Program-made: the position numbers and the translations under genes | In this document: one piece after another, positions 7,716 to 17,510 of the stretch | Numbering within the stretch: position 1 is the stretch's first letter | Layout of the letters: the number at the start of each line of letters is the position of its first letter | Notes under the pieces: model-generated | Database searches by the model: none | What the model saw: the letters and a program-made list of their open reading frames with translations, nothing else | Told to the model about the DNA's origin: nothing | From: an uncultured Hungatella sp. | GTDB taxonomy: Bacteria > Bacillota > Clostridia > Lachnospirales > Lachnospiraceae | DNA: 38,433 nucleotides | Assembly (NCBI GenBank): GCA_949879025.1 | Contig: CATLBO010000020.1 | Coordinates: 1 to 38,433 of the forward strand | Direction of reading: 5' to 3'

Positions 7716-8357
7716 ATGAAAAAACATATTTTATGTTATGGCGACTCCAACACTCACGGCTATTGTGCGGAAACCGGCGGACGTTTCGACGAAGATGAGC
7801 GCTGGACATGCCTTCTCCAAACATACCTTGGAGACGGCTTTCTTGTACTGGAAGAGGGGCTGTCAGGCCGTACCACCTGCTTTGACGATCCCATCCATGA
7901 GGGGCTGTCAGGCCTGGATTACTTATATCCGTGCCTTATGACCCACGAACCTGTGGATCTTCTGATTATTATGCTTGGCACCAATGATACCAAAGAGCGG
8001 TTCGGTGTCTCCCCTGCCTGCATCGCCCTGGGGCTTAAACGCCTTATTGCCAAGGCCCAGTCAACCGACTGCTGGCAGAATCAAAAGCCTAATATTCTGG
8101 TGGTCACTCCTCAAAACATCGGAAAACAGTATATGGAAACGGACGTTGCCTTTACCATGGGAAAAGGCTGTGCTGAAAAGTCAGAAGGCCTGGCTAAAGA
8201 ATTCAGGCTTATCGCCAATGCCATGGGGTGCCACTTTCTGGATGCCAATGAACTGCTTTCCGTCGGTCCCAATAAAGTAGACTTTATGCATCTGACCGAA
8301 TCCGGACATGGACAGTTGGCTGCAGGTCTGGCCAACTATATTCTGGGAATCATATGA
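7716..8357 (+). CDS. SGNH/GDSL hydrolase, probable carbohydrate O-acetylesterase
   Basis: A 213-residue single-domain esterase without a signal peptide, so cytoplasmic. Block I is CYGDSNTHG with nucleophile Ser11, block III is LGTND, and block V is DFMHLTESGH, giving the Asp-x-x-His pair of the triad. The form resembles arylesterase/acetylesterase members of the family (GDSNT signature). AAGGGGG precedes the ATG. Its place directly behind nanA suggests it removes O-acetyl groups from imported sialic acids (9-O- or 4-O-acetyl forms are common on host mucins), which would otherwise block the lyase. That substrate is inference from position; the family itself is broad. It is not the classical NanS type. 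A strong terminator follows. Confidence 0.85.
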   Translation: MKKHILCYGDSNTHGYCAETGGRFDEDERWTCLLQTYLGDGFLVLEEGLSGRTTCFDDPIHEGLSGLDYLYPCLMTHEPVDLLIIMLGTNDTKERFGVSPACIALGLKRLIAKAQSTDCWQNQKPNILVVTPQNIGKQYMETDVAFTMGKGCAEKSEGLAKEFRLIANAMGCHFLDANELLSVGPNKVDFMHLTESGHGQLAAGLANYILGII

Positions 8358-8399
8358 GATACAAAATCCATACAAAACTGCTGTCCCCCAAGGAAGCCT

Positions 8400-8430
8400 C
8401 CCCGCTGTATTCAGCGGGGCATTTTATTTA
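8400..8430 (+). terminator. Rho-independent terminator of the nanA arm
   Basis: CCCCGCTG (8400-8407), TATT loop, CAGCGGGG (8412-8419), then CATTTTATTTA. A second, weaker hairpin (GGGGAAA...TTTCCCC, about 8439-8459) follows. Confidence 0.9.
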
Positions 8431-8597
8431 TACTTAAGGGGAAAGTCTTCGTTTTCCCCCTTCTCTTCCGTAATTTCTATTGTCTGTAAGGCAGTACTAA
8501 CTCTTCCATCCATACACTTCCTTTCAATTCAAAGATTTATAAAGGCTAATGGGGATATTTTACCATGAATGGAGAAGGAAAAAAAGAGAAACCGTCA

Positions 8598-8638
8598 AAT
8601 AAAATTACAAAAGTCCCGGGAGCATCTGCTCCCAGGAC
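8598..8638 (-). terminator. Rho-independent terminator of the str operon (after tuf)
   Basis: On the minus strand GTCC-T-GGGAGCA pairs with TGCTCCC-G-GGAC (8613-8638), followed by TTTTGTAATTTTATTTG. The convergent nanA arm has its own terminator on the other side. The stretch between the two (8430-8597) holds nothing else I can support. Confidence 0.85.
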
Positions 8639-8656
8639 CAACCTGCATAATTATAA

Positions 8657-9850
8657 TTACTCAACAATAGAAACAACTCTGCCGGAACCAACTGTTCTGC
8701 CGCCCTCGCGGATAGCGAAACGAAGTCCCTGCTCCATAGCTACCGGATGGATCAGCTCAACGCTCATCTCTACGTTGTCACCAGGCATACACATCTCTGT
8801 ACCCTGCGGCAGCTCGCACACGCCGGTAACGTCTGTTGTTCTGAAGTAGAACTGTGGACGATAGTTATTGAAGAAAGGAGTATGACGGCCACCCTCGTCC
8901 TTGGTCAGAACGTAAACCTGAGCGGTAAACTTGTGATGGCACTTTACAGAGCCCGGCTTGCACAGACACTGGCCTCTCTCAATGTCAGTTCTCTGAACGC
9001 CGCGAAGCAGAGCGCCAATGTTATCACCAGCCTGAGCCTCATCAAGCATCTTACGGAACATCTCGATACCAGTAACAACAGTCTTGCGGGTCTCCTCGGA
9101 AATACCAACAATCTCAACTTCCTCATTCAGATGCAAAGTACCGCGCTCTACTCTACCGGTAGCAACCGTGCCGCGGCCGGTAATGGTAAATACATCCTCT
9201 ACAGGCATCAGGAACGGCTTGTCTGTCTCACGCTGCGGATCTGGAACCCACTTGTCAACAGCATCCATCAGCTCAATGATCTTATCGCCCCACTCGCTGC
9301 TGGGATCTTCCAAAGCCTTCAGAGCAGAACCCTGAATAATCGGTGTGTCGTCACCCGGGAACTCATACTCATTCAGAAGCTCGCGGATCTCCATATCTAC
9401 CAGCTCAAGAAGCTCCGGATCATCAACCATATCGCACTTGTTCATGAACACTACGATATAAGGAACGCCTACCTGACGGGACAGAAGGATATGTTCTCTT
9501 GTCTGAGCCATAACGCCGTCAGTAGCAGCAACAACCAGAATAGCGCCATCCATCTGAGCAGCACCAGTGATCATGTTCTTTACATAGTCAGCATGGCCTG
9601 GGCAATCAACGTGCGCATAGTGTCTGTTATCAGTTTCATACTCAACATGAGCAGTAGAGATGGTAATACCACGCTCTCTCTCTTCCGGAGCCTTGTCAAT
9701 GTTCTCAAAAGCTACAGCCTCACCAGTACCCTTTCTCTCATGAAGAGTCTTGGTGATAGCAGCGGTCAAAGTAGTTTTACCATGGTCAACATGGCCGATG
9801 GTACCAATGTTACAATGCGGTTTGTTTCTCTCAAACTTTTGTTTTGCCAT
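8657..9850 (-). CDS. tuf: Translation elongation factor Tu
   Basis: A 397-residue GTPase that brings aminoacyl-tRNA to the ribosome, of normal full length. The P-loop GHVDHGKTT is at 19-27, DCPGH near 81-85 and NKCD near 136-139; the beta-barrel domains follow, ending in [17 protein letters not shown] lies nine bases before the ATG. It is the last gene of the str operon but is separated from fusA by 136 bases holding its own good promoter, so it can be transcribed alone, as expected for one of the most abundant proteins. No unusual residues seen. Confidence 0.99.
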   Translation of the reverse strand: MAKQKFERNKPHCNIGTIGHVDHGKTTLTAAITKTLHERKGTGEAVAFENIDKAPEERERGITISTAHVEYETDNRHYAHVDCPGHADYVKNMITGAAQMDGAILVVAATDGVMAQTREHILLSRQVGVPYIVVFMNKCDMVDDPELLELVDMEIRELLNEYEFPGDDTPIIQGSALKALEDPSSEWGDKIIELMDAVDKWVPDPQRETDKPFLMPVEDVFTITGRGTVATGRVERGTLHLNEEVEIVGISEETRKTVVTGIEMFRKMLDEAQAGDNIGALLRGVQRTDIERGQCLCKPGSVKCHHKFTAQVYVLTKDEGGRHTPFFNNYRPQFYFRTTDVTGVCELPQGTEMCMPGDNVEMSVELIHPVAMEQGLRFAIREGGRTVGSGRVVSIVE

Positions 9851-9896
9851 TTTATAACGTCCTCCTTAATCAGCCCTTACGGCTATTCATTTGCGG

Positions 9897-9917
9897 CTGG
9901 CGCCGCAAAAGCGCCAG
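9897..9917 (-). other. GC-rich hairpin in the tuf leader
   Basis: CTGGCGC (9897-9903) and GCGCCAG (9911-9917) form a 7-bp stem with a 7-base loop between the tuf promoter and its ribosome binding site. There is no T-run. It may stabilise the tuf mRNA 5' end or mark processing from the fusA transcript. Confidence 0.45.
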
Positions 9918-9946
9918 GCCTTTCATTTTATAATAGGCTAGTCTAT

Positions 9947-9975
9947 ATTATATGCTATTTAGCTGCTTTTTTCAA
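9947..9975 (-). promoter_or_regulatory. tuf: Internal promoter for tuf
   Basis: On the minus strand TTGAAA (9970-9975), 17 bases, TATAAT (9947-9952), inside the fusA-tuf gap. Confidence 0.75.
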
Positions 9976-9986
9976 GCCTATAATCA

Positions 9987-12107
9987 TTATTTGCCTTTTC
10001 TTTCGGCAATAACTTTCTCCTGTACGGACTTAGGCACCGGCTCGTACTTTTCAAAGAACATGGAATAGTTTCCGCGTCCCTGCGTCCTGGAACGCAAATC
10101 CGTAGAATAACCGAACATCTCTGACAGCGGAACATAAGCCTTCACCATCTTGCCGCCTCCGATGTCCTCCATACCCTCGATACGGCCGCGGCGTGAATTA
10201 ATATCGCCAATGACGTCGCCCATGTAATCCTCAGGCATGGTTACTTCCACCTTCATAATGGGTTCCAAAAGAATGGCTCCTGCTTTCTGCATGGCATCCT
10301 TAAATGCCAGAGAGCCTGCAATCTTAAATGCCATTTCGTTGGAGTCAACCTCATGGTAGGAACCGTCATATACATTTGCACTGATGCCCAGTACCGGGAA
10401 TCCGCCCAGGATGCCGGACTTGGCCGCTTCCTCAATACCTGCGCCTACGGCAGGAATATACTCCTTGGGAATAGCGCCGCCTACTACGCTGGATTCAAAC
10501 TTAAATGTCTGCTCCGCATTGGCATCCATAGGTTCAAAGTGTACCTTACAGTGTCCGTACTGGCCGCGTCCGCCGGACTGCTTGGCGTACTTGCTGTCCA
10601 CATCCACTGCTTTGGTAATAGTTTCCTTGTATGCAACCTGAGGCGCTCCTACGTTTGCTTCCACATGGAACTCTCTCAGAAGGCGGTCTACGATAATTTC
10701 CAGGTGAAGCTCGCCCATACCGGAAATAATGGTCTGGCCGGTTTCCTGATTAGTCTTTGCACGGAATGTAGGATCTTCTTCCGCAAGCTTTGCCAGAGCC
10801 TCACCCATTTTGCCCTGGCCGGCTTTGGTCTTAGGCTCAATGGCAATATCAATAACAGGTTCCGGAAACTCCATGGATTCCAGAATAACCGGATGCTGTT
10901 CATCACAGATGGTATCACCGGTAGTCGTCAGCTTAAAGCCTACGGCTGCTGCAATGTCACCGGAATAAACTTTATCCAGTTCCTGCCTCTTATTGGCATG
11001 CATCTGCAGGATACGGCCTACACGCTCTTTCTTTCCTTTTGTGGCATTCAGTACATAAGAACCGGAATTCATAGTACCAGAATACACACGGAAGAATGCC
11101 AGCTTGCCAACAAACGGGTCTGTCATAATCTTAAATGCCAGTGCAGAGAAGGGTTCTTCATCAGAAGAATGTCTCTCGATCTCATTGCCGTCCATATCAA
11201 CACCCTTAATAGCCGGGATGTCAGTCGGAGCCGGCATATATTCCAAAACTGCATCAAGCAGTTTCTGAACGCCCCTGTTCCTGTAAGCGGAACCGCAGCA
11301 TACCGGAATGGCAGTGCACTCGCAGGTAGCTTTCCTTAAAGCGGCTTTCAATGCTTCAACGGATGGCTCCTCGCCTTCCAGATATTCCATCATCAGATCG
11401 TCATCCAATTCGCAGATCTTCTCAACAAGTTCACTGCGGTACAGTTCTGCATCATCTTTCATGTCATCCGGAACATCGGTGATGGAAACATTTTCGCCCT
11501 TATCATCATTATAGATGTAAGCTTTCATTTCAAACAGGTCAATGATTCCCTTGAATTCATCTTCCTTGCCAATAGGCAGCTGCAGGCAGATGGCATTTTT
11601 GCCCAGTCTTGTTTTGATCTGCTCTACTGCTCCGTAAAAATCCGCACCCATAATGTCCATCTTGTTAATGAATGCCATACGGGGTACGTTATAAGTGTCA
11701 GCCTGGCGCCATACATTCTCGGACTGAGGCTCTACACCGCCTTTTGCACAGAAAACGCCTACTGCACCATCCAGTACACGAAGGGAACGCTCAACCTCTA
11801 CAGTAAAGTCAACGTGGCCTGGAGTATCAATGATGTTAATCCTGTGCTCCAATGCCCCTGCTTTCGGCTTGCAGTTTTCCTGCAGAGTCCAGTGACAGGT
11901 AGTCGCAGCAGAGGTAATCGTGATTCCTCTCTCCTGCTCCTGTTCCATCCAGTCCATGGTGGCAGTACCCTCATGCGTATCGCCGATTTTATAATTTACA
12001 CCAGTATAGTACAGGATACGCTCGGTCAATGTGGTCTTACCCGCATCGATATGGGCCATGATTCCAATATTCCTGGTCCGATCCAACGGATATTCTCTTT
12101 CAGCCAA
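9987..12107 (-). CDS. fusA: Translation elongation factor G
   Basis: A 706-residue translocation GTPase, full length. G1 is AHIDAGKTT (18-26), DTPGH lies near 91-95 and NKMD near 145-148; the C-terminal domains include [13 protein letters not shown] and end in a Lys-rich tail. The start codon is TTG (12105-12107), with AGGAGG upstream; no ATG in this frame fits the conserved N-terminus ([15 protein letters not shown]). It follows rpsG by 16 bases in the str operon. EF-G2-type paralogues lack several of these blocks, so this is the housekeeping copy. Confidence 0.98.
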   Translation of the reverse strand: MAEREYPLDRTRNIGIMAHIDAGKTTLTERILYYTGVNYKIGDTHEGTATMDWMEQEQERGITITSAATTCHWTLQENCKPKAGALEHRINIIDTPGHVDFTVEVERSLRVLDGAVGVFCAKGGVEPQSENVWRQADTYNVPRMAFINKMDIMGADFYGAVEQIKTRLGKNAICLQLPIGKEDEFKGIIDLFEMKAYIYNDDKGENVSITDVPDDMKDDAELYRSELVEKICELDDDLMMEYLEGEEPSVEALKAALRKATCECTAIPVCCGSAYRNRGVQKLLDAVLEYMPAPTDIPAIKGVDMDGNEIERHSSDEEPFSALAFKIMTDPFVGKLAFFRVYSGTMNSGSYVLNATKGKKERVGRILQMHANKRQELDKVYSGDIAAAVGFKLTTTGDTICDEQHPVILESMEFPEPVIDIAIEPKTKAGQGKMGEALAKLAEEDPTFRAKTNQETGQTIISGMGELHLEIIVDRLLREFHVEANVGAPQVAYKETITKAVDVDSKYAKQSGGRGQYGHCKVHFEPMDANAEQTFKFESSVVGGAIPKEYIPAVGAGIEEAAKSGILGGFPVLGISANVYDGSYHEVDSNEMAFKIAGSLAFKDAMQKAGAILLEPIMKVEVTMPEDYMGDVIGDINSRRGRIEGMEDIGGGKMVKAYVPLSEMFGYSTDLRSRTQGRGNYSMFFEKYEPVPKSVQEKVIAERKGK

Positions 12108-12123
12108 TTGTAGTTCCTCCTAA

Positions 12124-12594
12124 TTAGAATCTGTAATGAGCAAACGCCTTATTAGCCTCTGCCATCTTGTGCATGTCTTCTTTCCTCTTTACAGAAGCTC
12201 CGGTATTATTGGCTGCATCCATAATCTCGTTGGCCAGTCTTTCCTTCTGAGTCTTCTCACCCCTCTTGCGGGAAAACATGGTCAGCCAGCGAAGAGCCAA
12301 TGCCTGCCTTCTCTCCAGTTTTACCTCGATGGGTACCTGATAGGTAGCACCGCCGATACGTTTCGCCTTTACTTCCAGTACAGGCATAATATTGTTCATT
12401 GCTTCCTCAAACACTTCCACGGCGTCCTTGCCGGTCTTTTCTGCAACACGTTCAAAAGCGCCGTAAACAATCTTCTGGGCAATTCCCTTCTTGCCATCCA
12501 ACATAATGTTGTTGATCAGCTTGGTTACAACTTTATTGTTGTAGATCGGATCTGCCAATACGTCTCTTTTCTGAGTATGTCCTTTACGTGGCAC
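12124..12594 (-). CDS. rpsG: 30S ribosomal protein S7
   Basis: A 156-residue primary 16S rRNA-binding protein, of the usual length. It starts (M)[15 protein letters not shown] and has the conserved [16 protein letters not shown] block (here [14 protein letters not shown]) and RWL. The initiator is GTG (12592-12594), preceded by AAGGAGG. Second gene of the str operon, translated just ahead of fusA. In other bacteria S7 represses its own operon by binding the rpsL-rpsG junction; here that junction is 230 bases long. Confidence 0.98.
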   Translation of the reverse strand: MPRKGHTQKRDVLADPIYNNKVVTKLINNIMLDGKKGIAQKIVYGAFERVAEKTGKDAVEVFEEAMNNIMPVLEVKAKRIGGATYQVPIEVKLERRQALALRWLTMFSRKRGEKTQKERLANEIMDAANNTGASVKRKEDMHKMAEANKAFAHYRF

Positions 12595-12824
12595 GTTACT
12601 TCCCTCCTTAACATCTTCGCAGTTTTTCTGCTGACAGCATGACGCTGTATGCTCATAGCCGTCTTCCTGCGAACATTAATTCACCGGTACTCACATGTTT
12701 CCATAAAATGTGTCCGTGCCTGGTATTGTTCTATGTCCTGCAACCCTCAGGCCAATATCACGAATCAATCCTGCACCGATATACATTTTACTACCGTTTG
12801 TGGTACATCTTAACTTACAAACGC
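12595..12824. other. Long rpsL-rpsG intergenic spacer
   Basis: 230 bases with no gene. It holds short inverted repeats (AGCAT...ATGCT and GCAG-TTTT-CTGC, within about 12627-12655). This is where an S7 autoregulatory RNA would sit, but I do not recognise a known S7-binding fold, and I see no terminator with a T-run. Confidence 0.35.
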
Positions 12825-13244
12825 TTATTTCTTATCTTTCGGTCTCTTAGCGCCGTACTTGGAGCGAGCCTGCTTCCTGTTGGCAACACCTGCTGTATCC
12901 AATGTACCTCTTACAATATGGTATCTGGTACCTGGCAGGTCTTTTACTCTGCCTCCGCGGATGAGAACAACGCTGTGCTCCTGAAGGTTATGTCCCTCAC
13001 CAGGAATATAGCTTGTTACCTCGATTCCGTTAGACAAACGTACTCTGGCAATCTTTCTAAGCGCAGAGTTGGGCTTCTTAGGTGTAGCAGTCTTTACAGC
13101 AGTACATACGCCTCTCTTCTGAGGAGAAGAGGTGTTGGTTGAGCGCTTCTGCAGAGAGTTGTAACCTTTCTGAAGAGCTGGTGCCGTAGACTTCTTTACA
13201 GATGTCTGTCTTCCCTTTCTAACTAACTGGTTAAATGTTGGCAT
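12825..13244 (-). CDS. rpsL: 30S ribosomal protein S12
   Basis: A 139-residue decoding-centre protein. The start is the ATG at 13244 ([12 protein letters not shown]), eight bases after GGAGG; the in-frame GTG nine bases further up overlaps the ribosome binding site and is rejected. Compared with E. coli there is an N-terminal insertion (about residues 28-42, Ser/Thr/Gln-rich), which is normal in many Firmicutes. The streptomycin-relevant loops [11 protein letters not shown] and GGRVKDLPG carry the wild-type lysines. First gene of the str operon, behind a near-consensus promoter. Confidence 0.98.
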   Translation of the reverse strand: MPTFNQLVRKGRQTSVKKSTAPALQKGYNSLQKRSTNTSSPQKRGVCTAVKTATPKKPNSALRKIARVRLSNGIEVTSYIPGEGHNLQEHSVVLIRGGRVKDLPGTRYHIVRGTLDTAGVANRKQARSKYGAKRPKDKK

Positions 13245-13330
13245 TCTTTTCACCTCCTGTGATATGGGTCGGGTTGCGTTCTAAACTTATTTTGCGTACC
13301 AAAACACTGCATGTTTCCGCACGCCTAATC

Positions 13331-13358
13331 ATTATAACAAATAATTAGCAGTTGTCAA
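13331..13358 (-). promoter_or_regulatory. Promoter of the str operon (rpsL-rpsG-fusA-tuf)
   Basis: On the minus strand TTGACA (13353-13358), 16 bases, TATAAT (13331-13336), then a leader of about 80 bases to rpsL. It begins about 25 bases after the end of the Cys-rich microprotein gene. Confidence 0.85.
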
Positions 13359-13382
13359 GGAAAAATAATGAAAAAATTTCCC

Positions 13383-13550
13383 TCAAAAGCTGCCAGAACC
13401 GTTACATCCGTCTTTGGAAGCGCAATGGCAGCAGCCATTGCTGCAGCTGCAGCCACAGCCGCTGCCCCCCTTTCTATAATCCTTTACTTTCTTCAAAATA
13501 ACTGCCGCCATAGTAGTTCCGATTATCGCCACGATTGCTATATCCGCCAT
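13383..13550 (-). CDS. FeoB-associated-type Cys-rich small membrane protein
   Basis: A 55-residue microprotein. Residues 1-20 (MADIAIVAIIGTTMAAVILK) form one membrane segment. A basic stretch KKVKDYRKGG follows, then a Cys-rich tail GCGCSCSNGCCHC and a last Cys in KDGCNG, seven cysteines in all. This N-terminal helix plus C-G-C-x-C-x-x-x-C-C-x-C tail matches the small FeoB-associated Cys-rich membrane proteins of Firmicutes (known family), usually encoded beside the ferrous iron transporter. AAAGGAG lies before the ATG. No feoB is nearby: it sits alone between rpoC and rpsL with its own consensus promoter and a Fur-like box. The likely role is in metal or iron handling at the membrane; its exact function is not established. 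Rightward readings here are shadows. Confidence 0.8.
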   Translation of the reverse strand: MADIAIVAIIGTTMAAVILKKVKDYRKGGSGCGCSCSNGCCHCASKDGCNGSGSF

Positions 13551-13604
13551 ATCAATACTCCTTTCCGGAATCTGCTGTTTTCCAATCTAATAGGTTTCTG
13601 GTTC

Positions 13605-13633
13605 ATTATACTTTTCAGTCACTAATATGTCAA
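13605..13633 (-). promoter_or_regulatory. Consensus promoter of the Cys-rich microprotein gene
   Basis: On the minus strand TTGACA (13628-13633), 17 bases, TATAAT (13605-13610). It lies downstream of the rpoC terminator, so the microprotein is an independent unit. Confidence 0.8.
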
Positions 13634-13638
13634 TATTT

Positions 13639-13658
13639 TGATAATGGTTTTCATTTTC
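13639..13658. promoter_or_regulatory. Fur-like box upstream of the Cys-rich microprotein promoter
   Basis: On the plus strand 13640-13658 reads GATAATGGTTTTCATTTTC, matching 16 of 19 positions of the classical Fur consensus. As a 7-1-7 box (TGATAAT-N-ATTATCA) 13639-13653 matches 12 of 14. It ends seven bases upstream of the -35 element. Alignment done by eye. Confidence 0.5.
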
Positions 13659-13728
13659 TTTCTTTTACACAGCCAGATTGGAACATTAAACTCTGCAGGA
13701 TAAATAAAAACCGGCTATTGCCTAACCC

Positions 13729-13766
13729 AAAAATGCTCTCAAGGCCTTTGAGCCTTAAGAGCATTT
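13729..13766 (-). terminator. Terminator of the rpoBC operon
   Basis: On the minus strand AAATGCTCTTAAGGC pairs with GCCTTGAGAGCATTT (13731-13766, one non-Watson-Crick pair, 6-base loop), followed by a short T-run. Confidence 0.8.
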
Positions 13767-13826
13767 CTCAACTCCACGTAACTGATTTTGTCTTCTCACC
13801 TAAGAGCAAAGGCTTCCCTGCACCGG

Positions 13827-16800
13827 CTAAATCTCTTCGCTTCCGTCATCCAGCTCCAGCACTTCCTCTGCCTCCACAATCTCTTCCTCCTGAGGCAGCA
13901 CTATGGTATCGTCTTCCTCATCATCCTCAAACACAATCTCATCTTCCATGGAAATATCACTGTCCAATTTCACAGAACGATATCTCTTCATTCCTGTACC
14001 AGCCGGGATCAACTTACCAATAAGCACGTTCTCTTTCAATCCGATTAAATGGTCTACTTTTCCATTAATGGCTGCTTCTGTCAGTACCTTGGTAGTCTCC
14101 TGGAAGGAGGCGGCGGACAAGAATGAATCCGTAGCCAAAGATGCTTTGGTAATGCCCAGCATAACCTGCTTTCCCTCAGCCGGCATTTTTCCTTCAGCCA
14201 GCAGCTTTTCATTCATGTCATTGTAATCCAGCACATTCATGGATACGCCGGGAAGCACATCACTATCACCGCTTTCCTCGACTTTTACCTTTTTAAGCAT
14301 CTGACGGACAATCACCTCGATGTGCTTATCATTAATCTCAACGCCCTGAAGCCGGTAAACCCTCTGTACTTCCTGAATCATATAGTCCTGAACTGCACGA
14401 ACACCCTTAATCTTCAGGATATCATGGGGATTTACGCTTCCTTCGGTCAGTTCGTCGCCTGCCTCCAATACCTGGCCATCCTGTACTTTAATCCGGGAAC
14501 CATAAGGAATCAGGTAAGTCTTGGAATTGCCGTTTCCTGTATCGGTTACCATGATCTCTCTCTTTTTCTTGGTATCCTTTATGGTTACCGTGCCGCCGAA
14601 TTCCGTAATAATGGCAAGGCCCTTAGGTTTACGGGCCTCAAACAGCTCTTCCACACGGGGAAGACCTTGAGTAATATCACCTCCGGCAACGCCTCCGGTA
14701 TGGAATGTACGCATGGTAAGCTGTGTTCCCGGCTCACCGATAGACTGGGCTGCAATAATACCTACTGCCTCGCCTACCTGAACCGCCTGACCAGTAGCCA
14801 TATTGGAGCCATAGCACTTTGCACATACCCCGATATGGGATTTGCAGCTTAAAACGGTACGGATCTTAACGCTTTCTCTTCCCAGCTTCCGAAGCACTTC
14901 AATAACGGCTTTTGCCCGCTTGGGCGTACACATATGATTGGCCTTTACCACTACTTCTTTGGTATCCGGATCAATAATCGTCTCAGCAATGTATCTGCCT
15001 GTCAGCCTCTCTTCCAGACTCTCAATACTTTCCTGGCCATCCATGAAAGCCTTAATCTCCATATAAGGAATATCCTTGCCCTCACAGCAGTCCACCTCAC
15101 GGATAATCACGTCCTGAGACACATCTACCAGACGTCTGGTCAGATAACCGGAATCGGCTGTACGCAGAGCCGTATCTGACAGACCCTTTCTGGCGCCGTG
15201 GGCAGAGATAAAATATTCCAGTACATCCAGCCCCTCACGGAAATTTGACTTAATCGGAAGTTCAATGGTATGGCCGGTAGTGTCTGCCATCAGTCCGCGC
15301 ATGCCTGCCAGCTGCTTAATCTGCTTATCGGAACCGCGGGCTCCTGAGTCGGCCATCATAAAGATATTGTTGTATTTATCAAGGCCTGTTAAAAGGTCAT
15401 GGGTCAATTGGTCATCAGTGGTCTTCCATGTTTCGATTACTTCTTTATAACGCTCTTCCTCCGTTATGAGGCCTCTTCGGAAGTTCTTAGCGATTCTGTC
15501 TACTGTAGCCTGGGCATCTGCGATGAGCTGAGGCTTGCTGGGCGGAACCGTCATATCGGAAATGGATACAGTCATGGCAGCCCTTGTAGAGTACTTATAG
15601 CCAATAGATTTAATGTCGTCCAGAGTTACTGCCGTCTGGGTGGCACCGTGAACATTAATAACCTTTTCCAGAATCTGCTTACACTGCTTCTTTCCAACAT
15701 GGAAGTCAACTTCCAAAAGCAGCTCATTGCCTGGAATGCTTCTGTCCACAAAGCCCAAATCCTGTGGGATAATCTCGTTGAAAATAAAGCGGCCAACTGT
15801 CGACTGGATAATGCCGCTCTTCACAGTGCCATCCGTCATCTTCTTTTTCACTCTTACGTTCACTCTGGAATGCAGGGTTACCGCTCCGTTTTCATAGGCA
15901 AGGATTGCCTCATTAGGATTCTTAAAGCACATGCCCTCTCCCTTAGCTCCCGGCCTTTCCTGGGTCAGATAATAGATGCCTAGAACCATATCCTGAGAGG
16001 GAACCGCCACCGGTCCGCCGTCTGACGGCTTCAGCAGATTGTTGGGAGACAACAGCAGGAAACGGCACTCCGCCTGGGCCTCTACGGAAAGCGGAAGGTG
16101 AACCGCCATCTGATCTCCATCAAAGTCAGCATTAAAGGCAGTACATACCAGCGGATGGAGTTTAATAGCCTTGCCTTCTACCAGAATCGGCTCAAATGCC
16201 TGGATTCCCAGACGGTGAAGCGTAGGAGCACGGTTCAGCATAACCGGATGCTCTTTAATAACATCCTCCAATACATCCCAAACCTCAACCTGAAGACGTT
16301 CTACCATCTTCTTGGCATTCTTAATGTTGTGGGCTGTCCCGTTAGCCACCAATTCTTTCATAACAAATGGCTTGAAAAGCTCTATAGCCATCTCTTTAGG
16401 AAGCCCGCACTGGTAAATCTTAAGCTCCGGCCCAACTACAATAACAGAACGGCCGGAATAATCCACACGTTTTCCCAGAAGATTCTGTCGGAAACGTCCT
16501 TGTTTTCCCTTCAGCATATCTGACAGCGACTTCAAAGCACGGTTTCCGGGCCCTGTAACAGGTCTTCCCCTTCTTCCGTTATCAATAAGGGCATCAACCG
16601 CTTCCTGAAGCATACGTTTCTCGTTGCGGACAATAATATCCGGGGCTCCTAATTCCAGAAGCCTTGCCAAACGGTTGTTTCGGTTAATGATCCTTCTATA
16701 TAAATCGTTTAGATCAGAAGTGGCAAAACGGCCGCCGTCCAGCTGCACCATGGGACGGATATCTGGTGGAATCACAGGGATCACGGTCATGATCATCCAT

Positions 16801-17492
16801 TCCGGCCTGTTTCCAGAGTTTCGGAACGCATCTACTACTTCCAGCCTTTTGATAATTCTCGCCCGTTTTTGGCCGGTTGCGTCTCTTAGACCTTTCCGCA
16901 GCTCTTCAGAATCCTTTTCAAGGTCAATAGCCTCAAGGAGTTCTTTTATGGCTTCAGCGCCCATTCCCACACGGAATGCGCCGTAACCGTATTTATCCAC
17001 TTCTTCTCTGTATTCTTTCTCAGACAAAACCTGTTTATATTGAAGTGATGTAGTTCCGGGGTCTAAAACAATATAGGAAGCAAAATACAGCACTTTCTCC
17101 AAAACCCTGGGAGAAATATCCAGGATTAAGCCCATACGGCTTGGAATCCCTTTAAAATACCAGATATGGGATACCGGGGCCGCCAAAGCGATATGTCCGG
17201 TACGTTCCCTGCGGACGCTGGACTTGGTAACCTCCACGCCGCATCTGTCACAGATGACGCCTTTGTACCTAATCTTTTTGTACTTGCCGCAATGGCATTC
17301 CCAGTCCTTGCTGGGACCAAAGATTCTCTCACAGTAAAGGCCGTCTTTCTCCGGTTTCAAAGTTCTGTAGTTAATGGTTTCCGGCTTCTTTACTTCGCCG
17401 TGAGACCACTCCAGGATCTTCTCCGGAGAAGCCAGACCAATCTTGATTGCATCAAATGTCAACGGTTCATAAGTTTCATTCGTCTCTGGCAT
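13827..17492 (-). CDS. rpoC: RNA polymerase subunit beta-prime
   Basis: A 1221-residue catalytic subunit, close to the usual Firmicutes length. The N-terminal zinc site (ECHCG ... CDRCG, about residues 63-82), the catalytic metal loop [12 protein letters not shown] (around 455), the trigger-loop region with GLMADTTG and the C-terminal zinc site ([16 protein letters not shown]) are all intact. The tail after about residue 1190 is very acidic. It starts 18 bases after rpoB with a good ribosome binding site (AAGGGAG). It is the last gene of the rpoBC unit and is followed by a terminator. Confidence 0.99.
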   Translation of the reverse strand: MPETNETYEPLTFDAIKIGLASPEKILEWSHGEVKKPETINYRTLKPEKDGLYCERIFGPSKDWECHCGKYKKIRYKGVICDRCGVEVTKSSVRRERTGHIALAAPVSHIWYFKGIPSRMGLILDISPRVLEKVLYFASYIVLDPGTTSLQYKQVLSEKEYREEVDKYGYGAFRVGMGAEAIKELLEAIDLEKDSEELRKGLRDATGQKRARIIKRLEVVDAFRNSGNRPEWMIMTVIPVIPPDIRPMVQLDGGRFATSDLNDLYRRIINRNNRLARLLELGAPDIIVRNEKRMLQEAVDALIDNGRRGRPVTGPGNRALKSLSDMLKGKQGRFRQNLLGKRVDYSGRSVIVVGPELKIYQCGLPKEMAIELFKPFVMKELVANGTAHNIKNAKKMVERLQVEVWDVLEDVIKEHPVMLNRAPTLHRLGIQAFEPILVEGKAIKLHPLVCTAFNADFDGDQMAVHLPLSVEAQAECRFLLLSPNNLLKPSDGGPVAVPSQDMVLGIYYLTQERPGAKGEGMCFKNPNEAILAYENGAVTLHSRVNVRVKKKMTDGTVKSGIIQSTVGRFIFNEIIPQDLGFVDRSIPGNELLLEVDFHVGKKQCKQILEKVINVHGATQTAVTLDDIKSIGYKYSTRAAMTVSISDMTVPPSKPQLIADAQATVDRIAKNFRRGLITEEERYKEVIETWKTTDDQLTHDLLTGLDKYNNIFMMADSGARGSDKQIKQLAGMRGLMADTTGHTIELPIKSNFREGLDVLEYFISAHGARKGLSDTALRTADSGYLTRRLVDVSQDVIIREVDCCEGKDIPYMEIKAFMDGQESIESLEERLTGRYIAETIIDPDTKEVVVKANHMCTPKRAKAVIEVLRKLGRESVKIRTVLSCKSHIGVCAKCYGSNMATGQAVQVGEAVGIIAAQSIGEPGTQLTMRTFHTGGVAGGDITQGLPRVEELFEARKPKGLAIITEFGGTVTIKDTKKKREIMVTDTGNGNSKTYLIPYGSRIKVQDGQVLEAGDELTEGSVNPHDILKIKGVRAVQDYMIQEVQRVYRLQGVEINDKHIEVIVRQMLKKVKVEESGDSDVLPGVSMNVLDYNDMNEKLLAEGKMPAEGKQVMLGITKASLATDSFLSAASFQETTKVLTEAAINGKVDHLIGLKENVLIGKLIPAGTGMKRYRSVKLDSDISMEDEIVFEDDEEDDTIVLPQEEEIVEAEEVLELDDGSEEI

Positions 17493-17510
17493 GATGGATA
17501 CTCCCTTCTA

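Noticed and set aside
8747..10012. 421-codon rightward open frame opposite tuf
   Set aside because: It is antisense to a perfectly conserved EF-Tu gene, has no ribosome binding site, and its translation has no recognisable fold. Highly expressed genes often leave open antisense frames.
10353..11339. 328-codon rightward open frame opposite fusA
   Set aside because: Shadow of EF-G codons; no start signals and no family resemblance.
13368..13625. 85-codon rightward frame with Ala runs
   Set aside because: It is the reverse of the Cys-rich microprotein gene; the Ala runs are the complement of Gly/Cys/Ser codons.
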